DNA of 64,000 nt from Pseudomonas lini (GTDB taxonomy: Bacteria; Pseudomonadota; Gammaproteobacteria; Pseudomonadales; Pseudomonadaceae), in assembly GCF_030812475.1 (NCBI RefSeq), contig NZ_JAUSSR010000018.1, positions 1-64,000 on the forward strand. The letters are read 5' to 3'. Numbering within the stretch: the stretch's first letter is position 1; each line of letters starts with the position of its first letter. Below, one piece after another: positions 8,119 through 16,447 of this stretch. Below the pieces are notes generated by a model that made no database searches, had not been told where the DNA came from, and was given only the letters and a program-made list of their open reading frames with translations. Made by a program: the position numbers and the translations under genes.

Positions 8119-8880
8119 CTACTGGCGAAGGAATTCGCGTATCGCTTCGGCGGTTCGCCTGGCGCTGGTCACCACGAAAAAATGCCCCTCGCCCTGCAGG
8201 ACCTGCAGTTCAGCACAGCGAATGGCGCGCCGCAGGATGTGTGCGTTTTACAGCCGCACCAGTGTGTCGCGGTCGCCGGTGAGGATCAGCGTGGGCTGGC
8301 GCAAACGGAACAGCCGCAGCAGGCTGGTCCAGCCGACCAAGGCGGTGAGCTGGTGGTAATAGGTTCGCGGGTTGACCGTGAGCATGCCGTTCACCATACC
8401 GAGGCGCAGCAGCGTCTGTATCGAATTGCGCGAGCCTTCTTGCTTGCGCAGTCTGGCACTTTTACTCCTGCCAAAAAAATCCAGAATGTCGGCGGGCTTC
8501 ACCAGCATCGCCGGGCCGGCCGAGGTCGCCGCGAGGATCAGCCGGCGCACCCTGCTCGGGTAACGCAGGGCGAATTCTTGCGCCAACGCACCGCCCCAAC
8601 TGAGGCCGAACACATCGACCTGGTCGATTCCCAATTGCTTGAGCATCTCGGCGATCAGGTCGGCATGACGCGGCAGACGCATCGGCCAGTGGGGCATTTG
8701 CGATTTGCCGACCCCGGGCACGTCCAACGTAATGGTCCTGTAGTCCATCAGTTCTTCGCGCAGGGGATCGAAGGTACGGATCAACCCACCCAGGCCGTTG
8801 AGCAAGAGCAGCGGTGAGCCTTGGCCGCGGATTGAAACGTTCAACTGCAAGTCTTCAATGGTTAATTTGCGCGTGGTCAT
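8119..8880 (-). pseudogene. PHA-depolymerase-like alpha/beta hydrolase with in-frame stop
   Basis: The frame from the ATG at 8880 shows a full alpha/beta hydrolase like Pseudomonas intracellular PHA depolymerases: LLLLNGLGG oxyanion region, DVPGVGKS, nucleophile elbow GLSWGG, GWTSLLRLFRLRQPTLILTG and the acid in GDRD. A TAA at 8248-8250 stops it after 210 residues. In the same frame beyond the stop, translation continues as NAHILRRAIRCAELQVLQG and GEGHFFVV with the expected catalytic His, ending at 8119. Total length (253 codons) fits the family. A single nonsense change therefore removes the His, making an inactive product unless the stop is read through. Confidence 0.85.
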
Positions 8881-9154
8881 GATGTCCCCCTTGGCCTACC
8901 CGCTGTTAAGACAGCGTCTGGTGCCAAACGACTGATTTTTGCCGATGGCTGCCTGTCGAATATCCAGATTCCAATGGAAAAATAATCCGGTCCGGGAGTT
9001 GAGCTGCAAAAAGAATCGGAATGTTTTTAGAGAGGTTTTTATAGTGTTTTGTCTGGGAGGTGACTTCGCCGGACATTTACGGTAAATGTGGCGGTGCGAC
9101 ATATCATTTAACTATAGCTTTTTTATTGAGTTTTGGGGCAAGGAGCAGCAAAAT

Positions 9155-9622
9155 ATGAAGCATTACTTTATTTTAGTCGTTGCGATGGCGCTGGGAAACA
9201 TCTCCACGGCCTTCGCTAACTCCATGGCGGTCAACATGGATTCCTTGGAAAGTAGCTATGTAAGATGCATCGAGTCGCGTTTTGAAAACAGCTGCTGGGA
9301 CAAGGCGTTTATTGGTCACTTCGACAAGTGGCAAAAAAACGAAACTACAATAATTACCAAAAGCCAAGAGGCATATCTTGCCTGGTTGGATGGGCGCTCG
9401 GTATACAAAGTTCACCTCGGCCCAAGTGTAAAACGAGCGGGAGTATTCGAGAATAGAAACTATCTAATTGAACGAGATGATGGCGAAGTCATAGGTCTGC
9501 ATGTGGGCTACAGAAAAATTTTAGGCAGTTGGTACGTATATGCCCTCCAAGGCGGGCCTGATGACAAATTTATTCGATCAATACTCGACATGCCCGCTCC
9601 AGGCACGATCCCAACTAAATGA
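9155..9622 (+). CDS. Exported protein of unknown function
   Basis: The ATG at 9155 has AAGGAG nine bases upstream and begins a clear Sec signal peptide (MKHYFILVVAMALGNISTAFA, cleavage expected after TAFA). This is preferred over an upstream in-frame start. The mature part of ~133 residues has two cysteines close together (VRCIESRFENSCWD), which could form a disulfide, and a C-terminal strand region ending in PAPGTIPTK. Base composition is more AT-rich than its neighbours, suggesting accessory origin. No family was recognised. Confidence 0.75.
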   Translation: MKHYFILVVAMALGNISTAFANSMAVNMDSLESSYVRCIESRFENSCWDKAFIGHFDKWQKNETTIITKSQEAYLAWLDGRSVYKVHLGPSVKRAGVFENRNYLIERDDGEVIGLHVGYRKILGSWYVYALQGGPDDKFIRSILDMPAPGTIPTK

Positions 9623-9781
9623 TAGGAATATATATTTGGTACATGTTGGTCGTTTTTAGTTTTAAATAGATAGGCCGAGTGCACTGGCCGCTCTTCGCCG
9701 ATTGCTGTCCCTCGCGACCGGTAGCAGGCCAAAAGCAGCCGTTTATGGAAGACCGCTTCCGACCCCTTGCAGGCATCAGTT

Positions 9782-9870
9782 TATGAGCCACTGGAGTAGA
9801 TGAGCCAGGCTATGAAAGCCGCGAATGGAGAGAGGCCGCCACTCAGCAGGCCCCTCAGGTTCTGGTCTGA
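9782..9870 (-). pseudogene. Internally deleted copy of the small membrane protein at 43915-44154
   Basis: Read on the minus strand, this piece encodes LRGLLSGGLSPFAAFIAWLIY and ends SSGS. The intact protein near 44 kb has PGLLSGG, then about 22 further residues, then LSLFAAFVAWLIY. The two DNA stretches share long identical runs (for example AGATGAGCCAGGCTA and GCCGCCACTCAGCA), and the deletion keeps frame. The N-terminal ~33 residues have no counterpart here; the frame opens from the end of the Nudix gene with no start codon. Confidence 0.7.
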
Positions 9871-9878
9871 GGATTGTC

Positions 9879-10325
9879 CTACTCAAGTAGCGACAGCGTC
9901 TTGAGCAGATCCTGAAGGCCCTCAGGTATCAGAGGGGAGGCGGGGCTGAAATCCGTGCTGTTGCACCATCTGGCGGTGAACGATGCTCCGTCGCTTTCGT
10001 GACCTGCCAGTTCTTTTGTTTGGTAGACGAGTTCGTTATCGAATGTAGCGTCATAGACCTGAACGATTTCGTGCCCCGGCTTGCCGGCATAGGTGAAGAG
10101 GCTTTCCAGAGTGCCCAGCAGGCGAACGCCATGAATAGACAAGCCCAGCTCCTCCTGCACTTCCCTGACAATGGCATCAGCACTTCTTTCGCCAAACTCG
10201 ATACCTCCACCGATGGGGCGGAAGAGGGATCGTTGGTTTTCGTTGTCGTGGAACTGGTTGACCAGGATCTTGCCGTGATGATGAAAGATACAGAGGGCGA
10301 GGGGGCGGATGCGGTATTCGGACAA
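9879..10325 (-). CDS. Nudix hydrolase
   Basis: The Nudix box is complete: GGGIEFGERSADAIVREV followed by QEELGLSI (pattern Gx5Ex7REUxEExGU), binding the divalent metal and diphosphate. A TTG start at 10325 is chosen because AAGGAG lies eight bases upstream; it gives 148 residues, the normal size, and begins SEYRIRPLALCIF. A longer frame to 10433 has no ribosome-binding site. The substrate (a nucleoside diphosphate derivative) cannot be assigned. Its end touches the membrane-protein remnant. Confidence 0.85.
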   Translation of the reverse strand: MSEYRIRPLALCIFHHHGKILVNQFHDNENQRSLFRPIGGGIEFGERSADAIVREVQEELGLSIHGVRLLGTLESLFTYAGKPGHEIVQVYDATFDNELVYQTKELAGHESDGASFTARWCNSTDFSPASPLIPEGLQDLLKTLSLLE

Positions 10326-10477
10326 CGGTGGAACTCCTTTGCGGTATTGGACAAGTCCGTTTGGAAGTGGCGGTGATCGGTAAGGCACCTGCGCATCAAT
10401 CATGGTACAACCGGCCCCGGCAGGGAGCGACAACGTATTGCTGCCAGAGGTGTTCTACAACGACAAGGAGTTCCTTC

Positions 10478-10912
10478 ATGAAGATGAATGCATTGGTTCC
10501 AGAGATGATTGTCTCTGACCAGCAACGAAGCCTGGCGTTTTACTGCCGGGTACTGGGCTTTCAGATTGAATACGAAAGGCCCGAACACAAATTCGCTTTC
10601 CTGTCGTTTCAAGGCAGCCAATTGATGCTGGAAGAGGATGACCGACAAGCGTCGCCATGGCGGGTTGGCCCACTGGAATCACCCTATGGCCGAGGGATGA
10701 ACCTTTCGATCCGCTGCGCTGATATCCAGGTTTTGGCCAAGGCCCTTGCGAATGCAGGAGTGGAATTGCACAGGCCCATTGAAGAGTGCTGGTATCGGGA
10801 TAATCAGCGCGAGCATGGAGAGCTTAATTTTCTGGTGCTGGATCCGGATGGTTATCTGTTGCGATTCAATCAAAGCCTGGGCTTCAGGGCTGTCGCTAGG
10901 GGAGCAGGCTGA
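10478..10912 (+). CDS. VOC-family (bleomycin-resistance-like) protein
   Basis: The start at 10478 follows AAGGAG by six bases and gives 144 residues. Features of a single vicinal-oxygen-chelate domain: ALVPEMIVSD, SLAFYCRVLGFQIEYERPEHKF at the first beta-alpha-beta unit, FLSFQGSQLMLEEDD, and FLVLDPDGYLLRFNQSLG at the end. This layout matches bleomycin-binding and glyoxalase-like proteins that sequester drugs or chelate metal. The usual paired His/Glu ligands are not all evident, so a binding rather than catalytic role is possible. Confidence 0.8.
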   Translation: MKMNALVPEMIVSDQQRSLAFYCRVLGFQIEYERPEHKFAFLSFQGSQLMLEEDDRQASPWRVGPLESPYGRGMNLSIRCADIQVLAKALANAGVELHRPIEECWYRDNQREHGELNFLVLDPDGYLLRFNQSLGFRAVARGAG

Positions 10913-10953
10913 TAGACCGTGTTTTTACAAACAGCAGCGGCGCCAAAAAAAGA

Positions 10954-10985
10954 AAACCCCTGAAGCCATCAGGAGTCAGGGGTTT
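10954..10985 (-). terminator. Terminator of tRNA-Phe
   Basis: A 10-bp stem (AAACCCCTGA / TCAGGGGTTT) with a 12-nt loop. On the minus strand it is followed by TTCTTTTTTT, so it ends transcription just after the tRNA gene. Confidence 0.9.
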
Positions 10986-10993
10986 GGAAGCAA

Positions 10994-11069
10994 TGGTGCC
11001 CAGAGACGGAATCGAACCGCCGACACGGGGATTTTCAATCCCCTGCTCTACCGACTGAGCTATCTGGGC
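10994..11069 (-). tRNA. tRNA-Phe (GAA)
   Basis: The minus strand reads GCCCAGATAGCTCAGTCGG, anticodon loop TTGAAAA and T-arm GGTTCGATTCC, ending TCTGGGCACCA. The acceptor stem GCCCAGA/TCTGGGC pairs fully, the anticodon is GAA and CCA is encoded. Length is 76 nt as in E. coli tRNA-Phe. Confidence 0.97.
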
Positions 11070-11184
11070 CGCGGCGGAATTAAACGTTTTTTACGGGTGG
11101 GACGTCAAGCACGAAATCAAAAAAACCTAATGAATACCTACGTTTACGCGGCTGGCATAACCACCTGTAACGGGTAGGGAGGGG

Positions 11185-11300
11185 ATCGAACCGCTGACCA
11201 AGCGTGAGCAGGGTGTTCTCGCGCTGCTGAAGCAATCCATGTCGAACAAGCACATCGCTCTGGCATTGAACATCAGTGTGCTGCGCTTTGCGGTGAAGGG
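11185..11300 (+). pseudogene. LuxR-type helix-turn-helix remnant
   Basis: One frame reads PLTKREQGVLALLKQSMSNK followed by HIALALNISV, which is the LuxR/GerE DNA-binding signature (LTxREqeVLxLlaqGxSNKeIAxxLxiSv). The recognition helix that should follow (NTVKTHL-like) is replaced by unrelated sequence, and no upstream domain or start is present. It is a short relic of a LuxR regulator. Confidence 0.65.
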
Positions 11301-11363
11301 CCGGAGATTGGGTAGTCGGTGTTGGAGCTGGTGCTGGATGAGATGGTGCGCGGCTTCTGAGTT

Positions 11364-11400
11364 TCGTGGTCCTGTAGGAGCGAGCTTGCTCGTGAAAAAC
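11364..11400. repeat. REP-like palindrome
   Basis: CTGTAGGAGCGAGCTTGCTC is the core of a common Pseudomonas REP sequence. This copy is solitary and lies between the LuxR and MFS remnants. Confidence 0.7.
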
Positions 11401-11420
11401 ACGAGGGCGCCGGAGGGATT

Positions 11421-11705
11421 CAGTTAGCAAGCGTTGCCGAAATACCCAAGGCGCAGATGAGCGACGCTTCAACCCTGTTCAGCATGTTCTTACAGCTGAG
11501 CATGGCGATGGGGGTGGCCATCGGCGCGTTGCTGCTGCGTCTGGTGATGAACGTCCACGGCACCACCGGGCAGGCCGAGACCGTCGACTTTCAGCTGACA
11601 TTTCTCTGTGTGGCGGTGATTGCGGCCATGGCCTTGCTGGATAATCTGCGACTGCCGCCACAGGCGGGGGAGTCAGTGTTGCAGGGTGAGGAGACCAAGG
11701 ACTGA
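11421..11705 (+). pseudogene. C-terminal fragment of a DHA2-type MFS exporter
   Basis: The frame AEIPKAQMSDASTLFSMFLQ with LSMAMGVAIGALLLRL and FLCVAVIAAMALLDNLRLP matches the last two or three membrane helices of 14-TM drug/proton antiporters. Full proteins are about 450-500 residues; fewer than 100 remain and the frame is closed upstream. The ATG at 11457 is only an internal Met (AQM). A tiny two-helix protein could be made, but a relic is more likely. Confidence 0.7.
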
Positions 11706-11896
11706 CGAACGCCTGCGCAAGTGTATAGTGCTCGCGCTTTTGCGGGGCATGTCGCGGTGTGCGCACTGAGTTGAAGCAGTGGTATTCGACGCGCCAAGGC
11801 TATTTTCCTGCTATCGGCGGGATGATTAGCCTGCTTACGAATTGGCCTGGTATTTGCTATTAAATTGCCATCTGAATGTCGCAGTTGGTGAATTGA

Positions 11897-14062
11897 ATGT
11901 CGCTATCAAGTAACTCCATGCCATTATCGCCAAGTGAGAAGCGCTGGTTACCCTGGTTCGGCAGAACCGGAAAAATAGCGATGGGCTGGTCATGCCGGCT
12001 CAATCGATCGGTTTACCCGGTGATCGAGCAAACCTTCGAAGCCATCGCTGAAACCCGCTTGCAGTTGCTGCACAACTGGACCCGCGAGCAGTGGGAACAC
12101 CTGGCTGAACTGGCCGACAATCTCGGCCGTGATTTCGCCCACCTCGACAGTGCACCCTTGATCGACATGCTGCGCCAGGCGGAAGATTTTTCCGAGTTGT
12201 TCGTGGTGGATGTCGCCGGCAACGTCATCGTCTCGACCTGGAATCGTCGCGGCAAAACCCGACACGAGCACACCCGTGCATTGGCCGAAGGATTGAAGGC
12301 GCCGTTTCTCCACGGTCCTTACCGCGATCCACTGACCTTGCCCATCGGTCCATCCTCTTCACGCTTCCACGATGAAGTCACCTTGATGTTCTATCAGCCC
12401 CTGAAGGCCGACGGGAAAGTCCTTGGCTGCCTTTGTGGCCGCGTGCCCAACGATGTGCTGGGTGATCTGATCCAGCGCGAGGCCGGGCACATTTTTGCAG
12501 AGTCCGGCGACAACTATCTGTTCATGGCGCAATCGCGATTCGATCACGCCATCGAGCCGGGAACCGCCTTGTCGCGCTCACGTTTCGAGGACGGCACCTT
12601 TACCCACGGCGAAAACCTCAAGAGCGGGGTGCACACGCCGTGGAAGACCGTGCAGATCCAGCGCCACACCGAACTGGAGCTGCGCTTTACCGACCCGGCG
12701 ACCCAGCAACTGCACCCAGGCGTACGCGAGACTATCCGCAAGGGCTCCAACCTGTTCGTGACCTATCCCGGTTATTCGGATTACCGGCACGTTCCGGTGG
12801 TTGGCAAGGGCGTCACCTTCCAGTTGCCAGGCTCGCCTGACCGCTGGGGGATGATGTGTGAGGCCGACCTGGAGGAGGTCTACCGCCGGCGCTCGCTCAG
12901 CCATGGCCTGATGAAGCCTTATCTGGCGACCATGACCGGGTTGTTTGCCTGCAATTTTCTGGTCCAGCATTACAGTGGCCTGACGCAGGGCCTGATCGAT
13001 GCCGTCGAAGTGGTGAGCATGGTGGGCGCCGCGCTTCTGTTCAGCCTGCTGGGGCCCAAGCGCCTGGCGGCAAGGCTGGATGGGATGACGAGTGTGATCA
13101 GGACCATTGCCGAGGGCGAGGGCAACTTGCGTCAACGCCTGGATCCCACGACCATGGCCAACGATGAGACCGGTGACATGGGGCGCTGGATCAACAGTTT
13201 CATCGACCACCTGGACTCGGTGGTCGGGCAGGTGGTGAAGGCCAGTCGCAACGTCGGCACCACCAATCAGATGATGCTGGGTCGCAGCCAGGAAGCCGGC
13301 ATTACCTCGGCCGAGGTGTCCGACGCGGTGCACCGCATGATGATTATCGTGGAAGACCAGTTGGGCGAGATCCAGCAGGCCTCTGCCGGCGCCGAGCAGA
13401 TGAAGCAGGTGATGGACGAAGTGGTGACCCGTGCCCGTGAACAGTTTCTCGCGGTGCAAGCAGGCACTCAGTCGATACGGGATGTGGTCGAGCGCTCGTC
13501 TTCCAGCGTGCAGTTGCTCGACAGCCGCATGACGCAGATCGGCAACATCACCAGCCTGATCAGTGACATCACCAACCAGACCAATCTGCTGGCGCTCAAT
13601 GCCGCCATCGAGGCGGCGCGCGCAGGCGAGCATGGGCGAGGCTTTGCGGTGGTGGCCGATGAGGTACGCAGCCTCGCCGCGCGCACGTCACGGGCGGCCG
13701 ACGACATCCGGCAGATGGTCGAAGGCCTGCAAGGCGAAACGCAAAAAGCCGTCAGCTTCATGGAGGAGGGGGTCAAGGACGTCGATAACAGCCTGCGCCT
13801 GGCCGAAGATGCCTCCTCGGAAAACGTGCAGTTGCATCAAGCGGTGGAGAGCATGTTTGCGATCATTCAGCAGCTCAACAAGCACAGCCTCGATTATGGC
13901 AAGACGATCCGGCAGGTCGATCAGTCTTCCACCGAGATGCGCCAGACGGTGGTGGTGCTGCAGAGCAGTGCCGAAACCGTGAGGCTCAATGCCAACAAAC
14001 TGCAAAAACTGGTGGGGCAGTTTGAGGTGAGTAACAGCAGTGAACGGGTGGCGGCGGCTTGA
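11897..14062 (+). CDS. Methyl-accepting chemotaxis protein, large N-terminal sensor
   Basis: The 721-residue protein has a long N-terminal sensor region (about 35-335; segments FSELFVVDVAGNVIVSTWN and LPGSPDRWGMMCEAD look Cache/PDC-like). Two hydrophobic segments follow at about 345-365 and 372-393, then a HAMP-like stretch with DETGDMGRWINSFIDHL. The rest is the MCP signalling coiled coil with tip TNQTNLLALNAAIEAARAG and EHGRGFAVVADEVRSLAART. No membrane helix precedes the sensor, so the topology predicts a cytoplasmic sensor, unlike classical receptors. The ligand is unknown. The gene stands alone, followed by REP repeats. Confidence 0.88.
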   Translation: MSLSSNSMPLSPSEKRWLPWFGRTGKIAMGWSCRLNRSVYPVIEQTFEAIAETRLQLLHNWTREQWEHLAELADNLGRDFAHLDSAPLIDMLRQAEDFSELFVVDVAGNVIVSTWNRRGKTRHEHTRALAEGLKAPFLHGPYRDPLTLPIGPSSSRFHDEVTLMFYQPLKADGKVLGCLCGRVPNDVLGDLIQREAGHIFAESGDNYLFMAQSRFDHAIEPGTALSRSRFEDGTFTHGENLKSGVHTPWKTVQIQRHTELELRFTDPATQQLHPGVRETIRKGSNLFVTYPGYSDYRHVPVVGKGVTFQLPGSPDRWGMMCEADLEEVYRRRSLSHGLMKPYLATMTGLFACNFLVQHYSGLTQGLIDAVEVVSMVGAALLFSLLGPKRLAARLDGMTSVIRTIAEGEGNLRQRLDPTTMANDETGDMGRWINSFIDHLDSVVGQVVKASRNVGTTNQMMLGRSQEAGITSAEVSDAVHRMMIIVEDQLGEIQQASAGAEQMKQVMDEVVTRAREQFLAVQAGTQSIRDVVERSSSSVQLLDSRMTQIGNITSLISDITNQTNLLALNAAIEAARAGEHGRGFAVVADEVRSLAARTSRAADDIRQMVEGLQGETQKAVSFMEEGVKDVDNSLRLAEDASSENVQLHQAVESMFAIIQQLNKHSLDYGKTIRQVDQSSTEMRQTVVVLQSSAETVRLNANKLQKLVGQFEVSNSSERVAAA

Positions 14063-14088
14063 AAACGGGAGGGAGCGGACAGATCACC

Positions 14089-14117
14089 CTGTAGGAGCTG
14101 GCTTGCCAGCGAAAGCG
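14089..14117 (+). repeat. REP palindrome
   Basis: Pseudomonas REP core GTAGGAGCTGGCTTGCCAGC, first of three copies in this intergenic region. Confidence 0.85.
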
Positions 14118-14149
14118 GAGGATCAGTCGACCCCGGCATTTGTGCAGCA

Positions 14150-14260
14150 CACCGATCCCCTGTAGGAGCTGGCTTGCCAGCGAAGGCGTCCGATCAGAGA
14201 TAAACCAGTCGACTGACCCATCGCTTTCGCTGGCAAGCCAGCTCCTACAGGGGATCGGTG
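14150..14260. repeat. Inverted REP pair with 35-bp perfect arms
   Basis: Positions 14150-14184 and 14226-14260 are exact reverse complements over 35 bases, each containing the REP core (GTAGGAGCTGGCTTGCCAGC) and the flank ACCGATCCCC. The spacer is 41 bases. It lies between the chemoreceptor and the convergent amidase and can form a very stable cruciform or mRNA hairpin. Confidence 0.9.
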
Positions 14261-14295
14261 TAATGCCCTGAACAGGGCAAGCCAATACACCGCTG

Positions 14296-16011
14296 CTATT
14301 TTTCGCCACCTGCCAATGGCGGCGTCCGAGGCGGAATCAAGCGCTTGGCTCCCGTCGATTCAAACGCCGCCGCCAAACGCAACAACGTCGAATCGTCATA
14401 CGCCCGCCCGGCAAACGTCAGCCCGACCGGCATGCCGATGTCGGGCATGATCCCCATTGGCACCGTGACCGTGGGCACCCCCAGGTGGCGGATGGCGAGG
14501 TTGCCGTTGGCGACCCAGATGCCGTTGCTCCAGGCGATATCCGCAGACTGCGGGTCGACGTCGGCATTTGCCGGCGCAACGTCGGCGACTGTCGGGAAGA
14601 TCACCGCATCGAGCCCCAGCCGATCCATCCATTCCTCCAGATCGATTCGACGGGTCTGTTCCAGACCGCGTAATCCATCCGGCACGGTGGCGATCTGGTC
14701 CCAGGGGGTAATGCCGCGCTCGGCCATCCGCACATACTCGTCCATGCCCGCAGCCAGGTCGCCCTCGCGATTGGGCAGGGTCCCCGGGTCGTGGGGGAAA
14801 ATCAGCGGCCCGTCGACATCGACCAGGCGATTCAGGTTCGGATCGCCGTTGGCCTGCAGGAAATCATCGAACGCCCAGGCCGTCAGATCCCACAACTCAT
14901 GGTGCAGGAACTCCTTGGACACCAGGCCCCGGGTGAACACCGTCGGTGCGCCCGGACGATCACCCTCGCAATTGCTGACTATCGGGAAATCGACCTCGAG
15001 CACTTCGGCGCCTGCCGCTTCCAGAGCCTGGCGGGCCTCTTCCCAGAGCCCGATCACCGAGGCCCGGGTGTTGATCCGCTGCCCGGTCGGCCCACCAATA
15101 CCTGGCGAATCCGCCGTGCCCGCTTCGGGATCGGCATTGATGTACATGCGCGGCACGCCAAAGCGTTTGCCGGCGAGCGCAGCGCCATCCGCCGCGAGCG
15201 ATGCATAGGAGGCCGGGCGCACCGAGGCGACACTCGGAATCGGTACCCAGGGTTGCATCCGCCACAGATCGCCGCGGGTGTCGGGATCTTCCGCGACCAC
15301 CACGTCGAGCACTTCGAGCAGGTCGGCCATGGTTCGGGCAAACGGCACCACCACGTCCATGGTGGGGGTCAACGGCCAGTTGCCACGCACCGAGATCACC
15401 CCCCGTGACGGCGTGTAGGCACACAGGCCATTGTTCGACGCAGGCCCGCGTCCGCTCGACCACGTCTCCTCAGCCAGGCCGAAGGCCGCGAAACTGGCGG
15501 CGGTGGCGGTCCCGGCGCCGTTCGACGAGCCCGAGGCGAAGGGGGCGGTAAGGTAGTCGACGTTGTACGGACTCTCCGCGCGGCCATAGACCCCACGCTG
15601 CATGCCGCCGTTGGCCATGGGCGGCATATTGGTCTTGCCCAGGCAGATCGCACCCGCGGCGCGCAGCCGTTCGATGGTGAACGCATCGCGATAAGCGACC
15701 AGGTTGGCAAATGCCGGACTGCCCGACGCTGCGGTCAGGCCCTTGACCAGATAACTGTCCTTGGCCGTATAGGGGATGCCATCGAGCGGGCCCAGGGTTT
15801 CGCCCTTGGCGCGACGGGCATCGGACGCCCGGGCCTCTTCGAGTGCATCGGGGTTGCGCACCACGACCGCGTTGAGGGCGGTGGCGGTTTGGGGGCCGTC
15901 GTAGGCGTCGACCCGGGCAAGATAGGCCTGGACCAGCTCGACCGCAGTGGTGCTGCCTGATTCGAGCGCCGCACGCAGGTCGGCAATGGAGACTTCGGTG
16001 ACTTCGATCAT
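14296..16011 (-). CDS. Amidase-signature-family hydrolase
   Basis: The start at 16011 (MIEVTEVSIADLRAALESG) gives 571 residues, normal for the family; the frame runs open further upstream without family similarity. Amidase-signature features: catalytic Lys in GIPYTAKDSYLVKG, cis-Ser region FASGSSNGAGTATAASFAAF, nucleophile region EETWSSGRGPASNNGLCAYT and PSRGVISVRGNWPL. They hydrolyse amides or nitrile-derived amides through a Ser-cisSer-Lys triad. There is no signal peptide. It is divergent from the MHS transporter, which may bring in the substrate, but the substrate itself is not evident. Confidence 0.88.
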   Translation of the reverse strand: MIEVTEVSIADLRAALESGSTTAVELVQAYLARVDAYDGPQTATALNAVVVRNPDALEEARASDARRAKGETLGPLDGIPYTAKDSYLVKGLTAASGSPAFANLVAYRDAFTIERLRAAGAICLGKTNMPPMANGGMQRGVYGRAESPYNVDYLTAPFASGSSNGAGTATAASFAAFGLAEETWSSGRGPASNNGLCAYTPSRGVISVRGNWPLTPTMDVVVPFARTMADLLEVLDVVVAEDPDTRGDLWRMQPWVPIPSVASVRPASYASLAADGAALAGKRFGVPRMYINADPEAGTADSPGIGGPTGQRINTRASVIGLWEEARQALEAAGAEVLEVDFPIVSNCEGDRPGAPTVFTRGLVSKEFLHHELWDLTAWAFDDFLQANGDPNLNRLVDVDGPLIFPHDPGTLPNREGDLAAGMDEYVRMAERGITPWDQIATVPDGLRGLEQTRRIDLEEWMDRLGLDAVIFPTVADVAPANADVDPQSADIAWSNGIWVANGNLAIRHLGVPTVTVPMGIMPDIGMPVGLTFAGRAYDDSTLLRLAAAFESTGAKRLIPPRTPPLAGGEK

Positions 16012-16447
16012 GGGGTTACCGCCGGCTGCGCAAGGGCGACGCGATGAGTGTTTACAGCAAGCGCGGTCCTGGAGGCAGGGACAGCGCAGGTCTTGAAATG
16101 GGGGTTCATAACGGTTCTCGTGGCAGTGCATTTCGCGACAGGGCCGGGCTGACACCCTGAGCGTCCTATTTAACACCAAGCACGGGGATCGGTGAAACGC
16201 TTCGACCGCCCGTGTGGGGTTCTGGCCGCAAAGGGTCGAGGTCCGGCAAGTAACTGTCGCCTGCGAGTGGATATCTGCGCGAAGCCGATTATGCTTCAGG
16301 AAACCTTGCAGCAATGCGAGGCCGTCAACCTGTGTGCATGCTTTGCGCAATCCGTAATCCGATGGAAATCAGCCCTAGGGCCTGGGTGCGGCAAAAAGGT
16401 AGTGGGGTACTCCGGCCTATACATAACAAAAAAGACGGAGAAGACTT
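16012..16447. other. Divergent promoter region of amidase and transporter
   Basis: About 436 bases between the two divergent genes. A GGAG eight bases before the transporter ATG is visible. Open frames here have no recognisable product and I found no clear palindrome. Confidence 0.45.

Noticed and set aside
10994..11705. Genomic island inserted at tRNA-Phe
   Set aside because: Broken genes lie beside the tRNA, but no integrase or repeated tRNA 3' end was found in the window, so an island cannot be supported.
12578..13633. Long (351-codon) frame opposite the chemoreceptor gene
   Set aside because: It is a high-GC shadow of the MCP gene; composition (His, Gln, Gly rich) and missing start signals show it is not coding.
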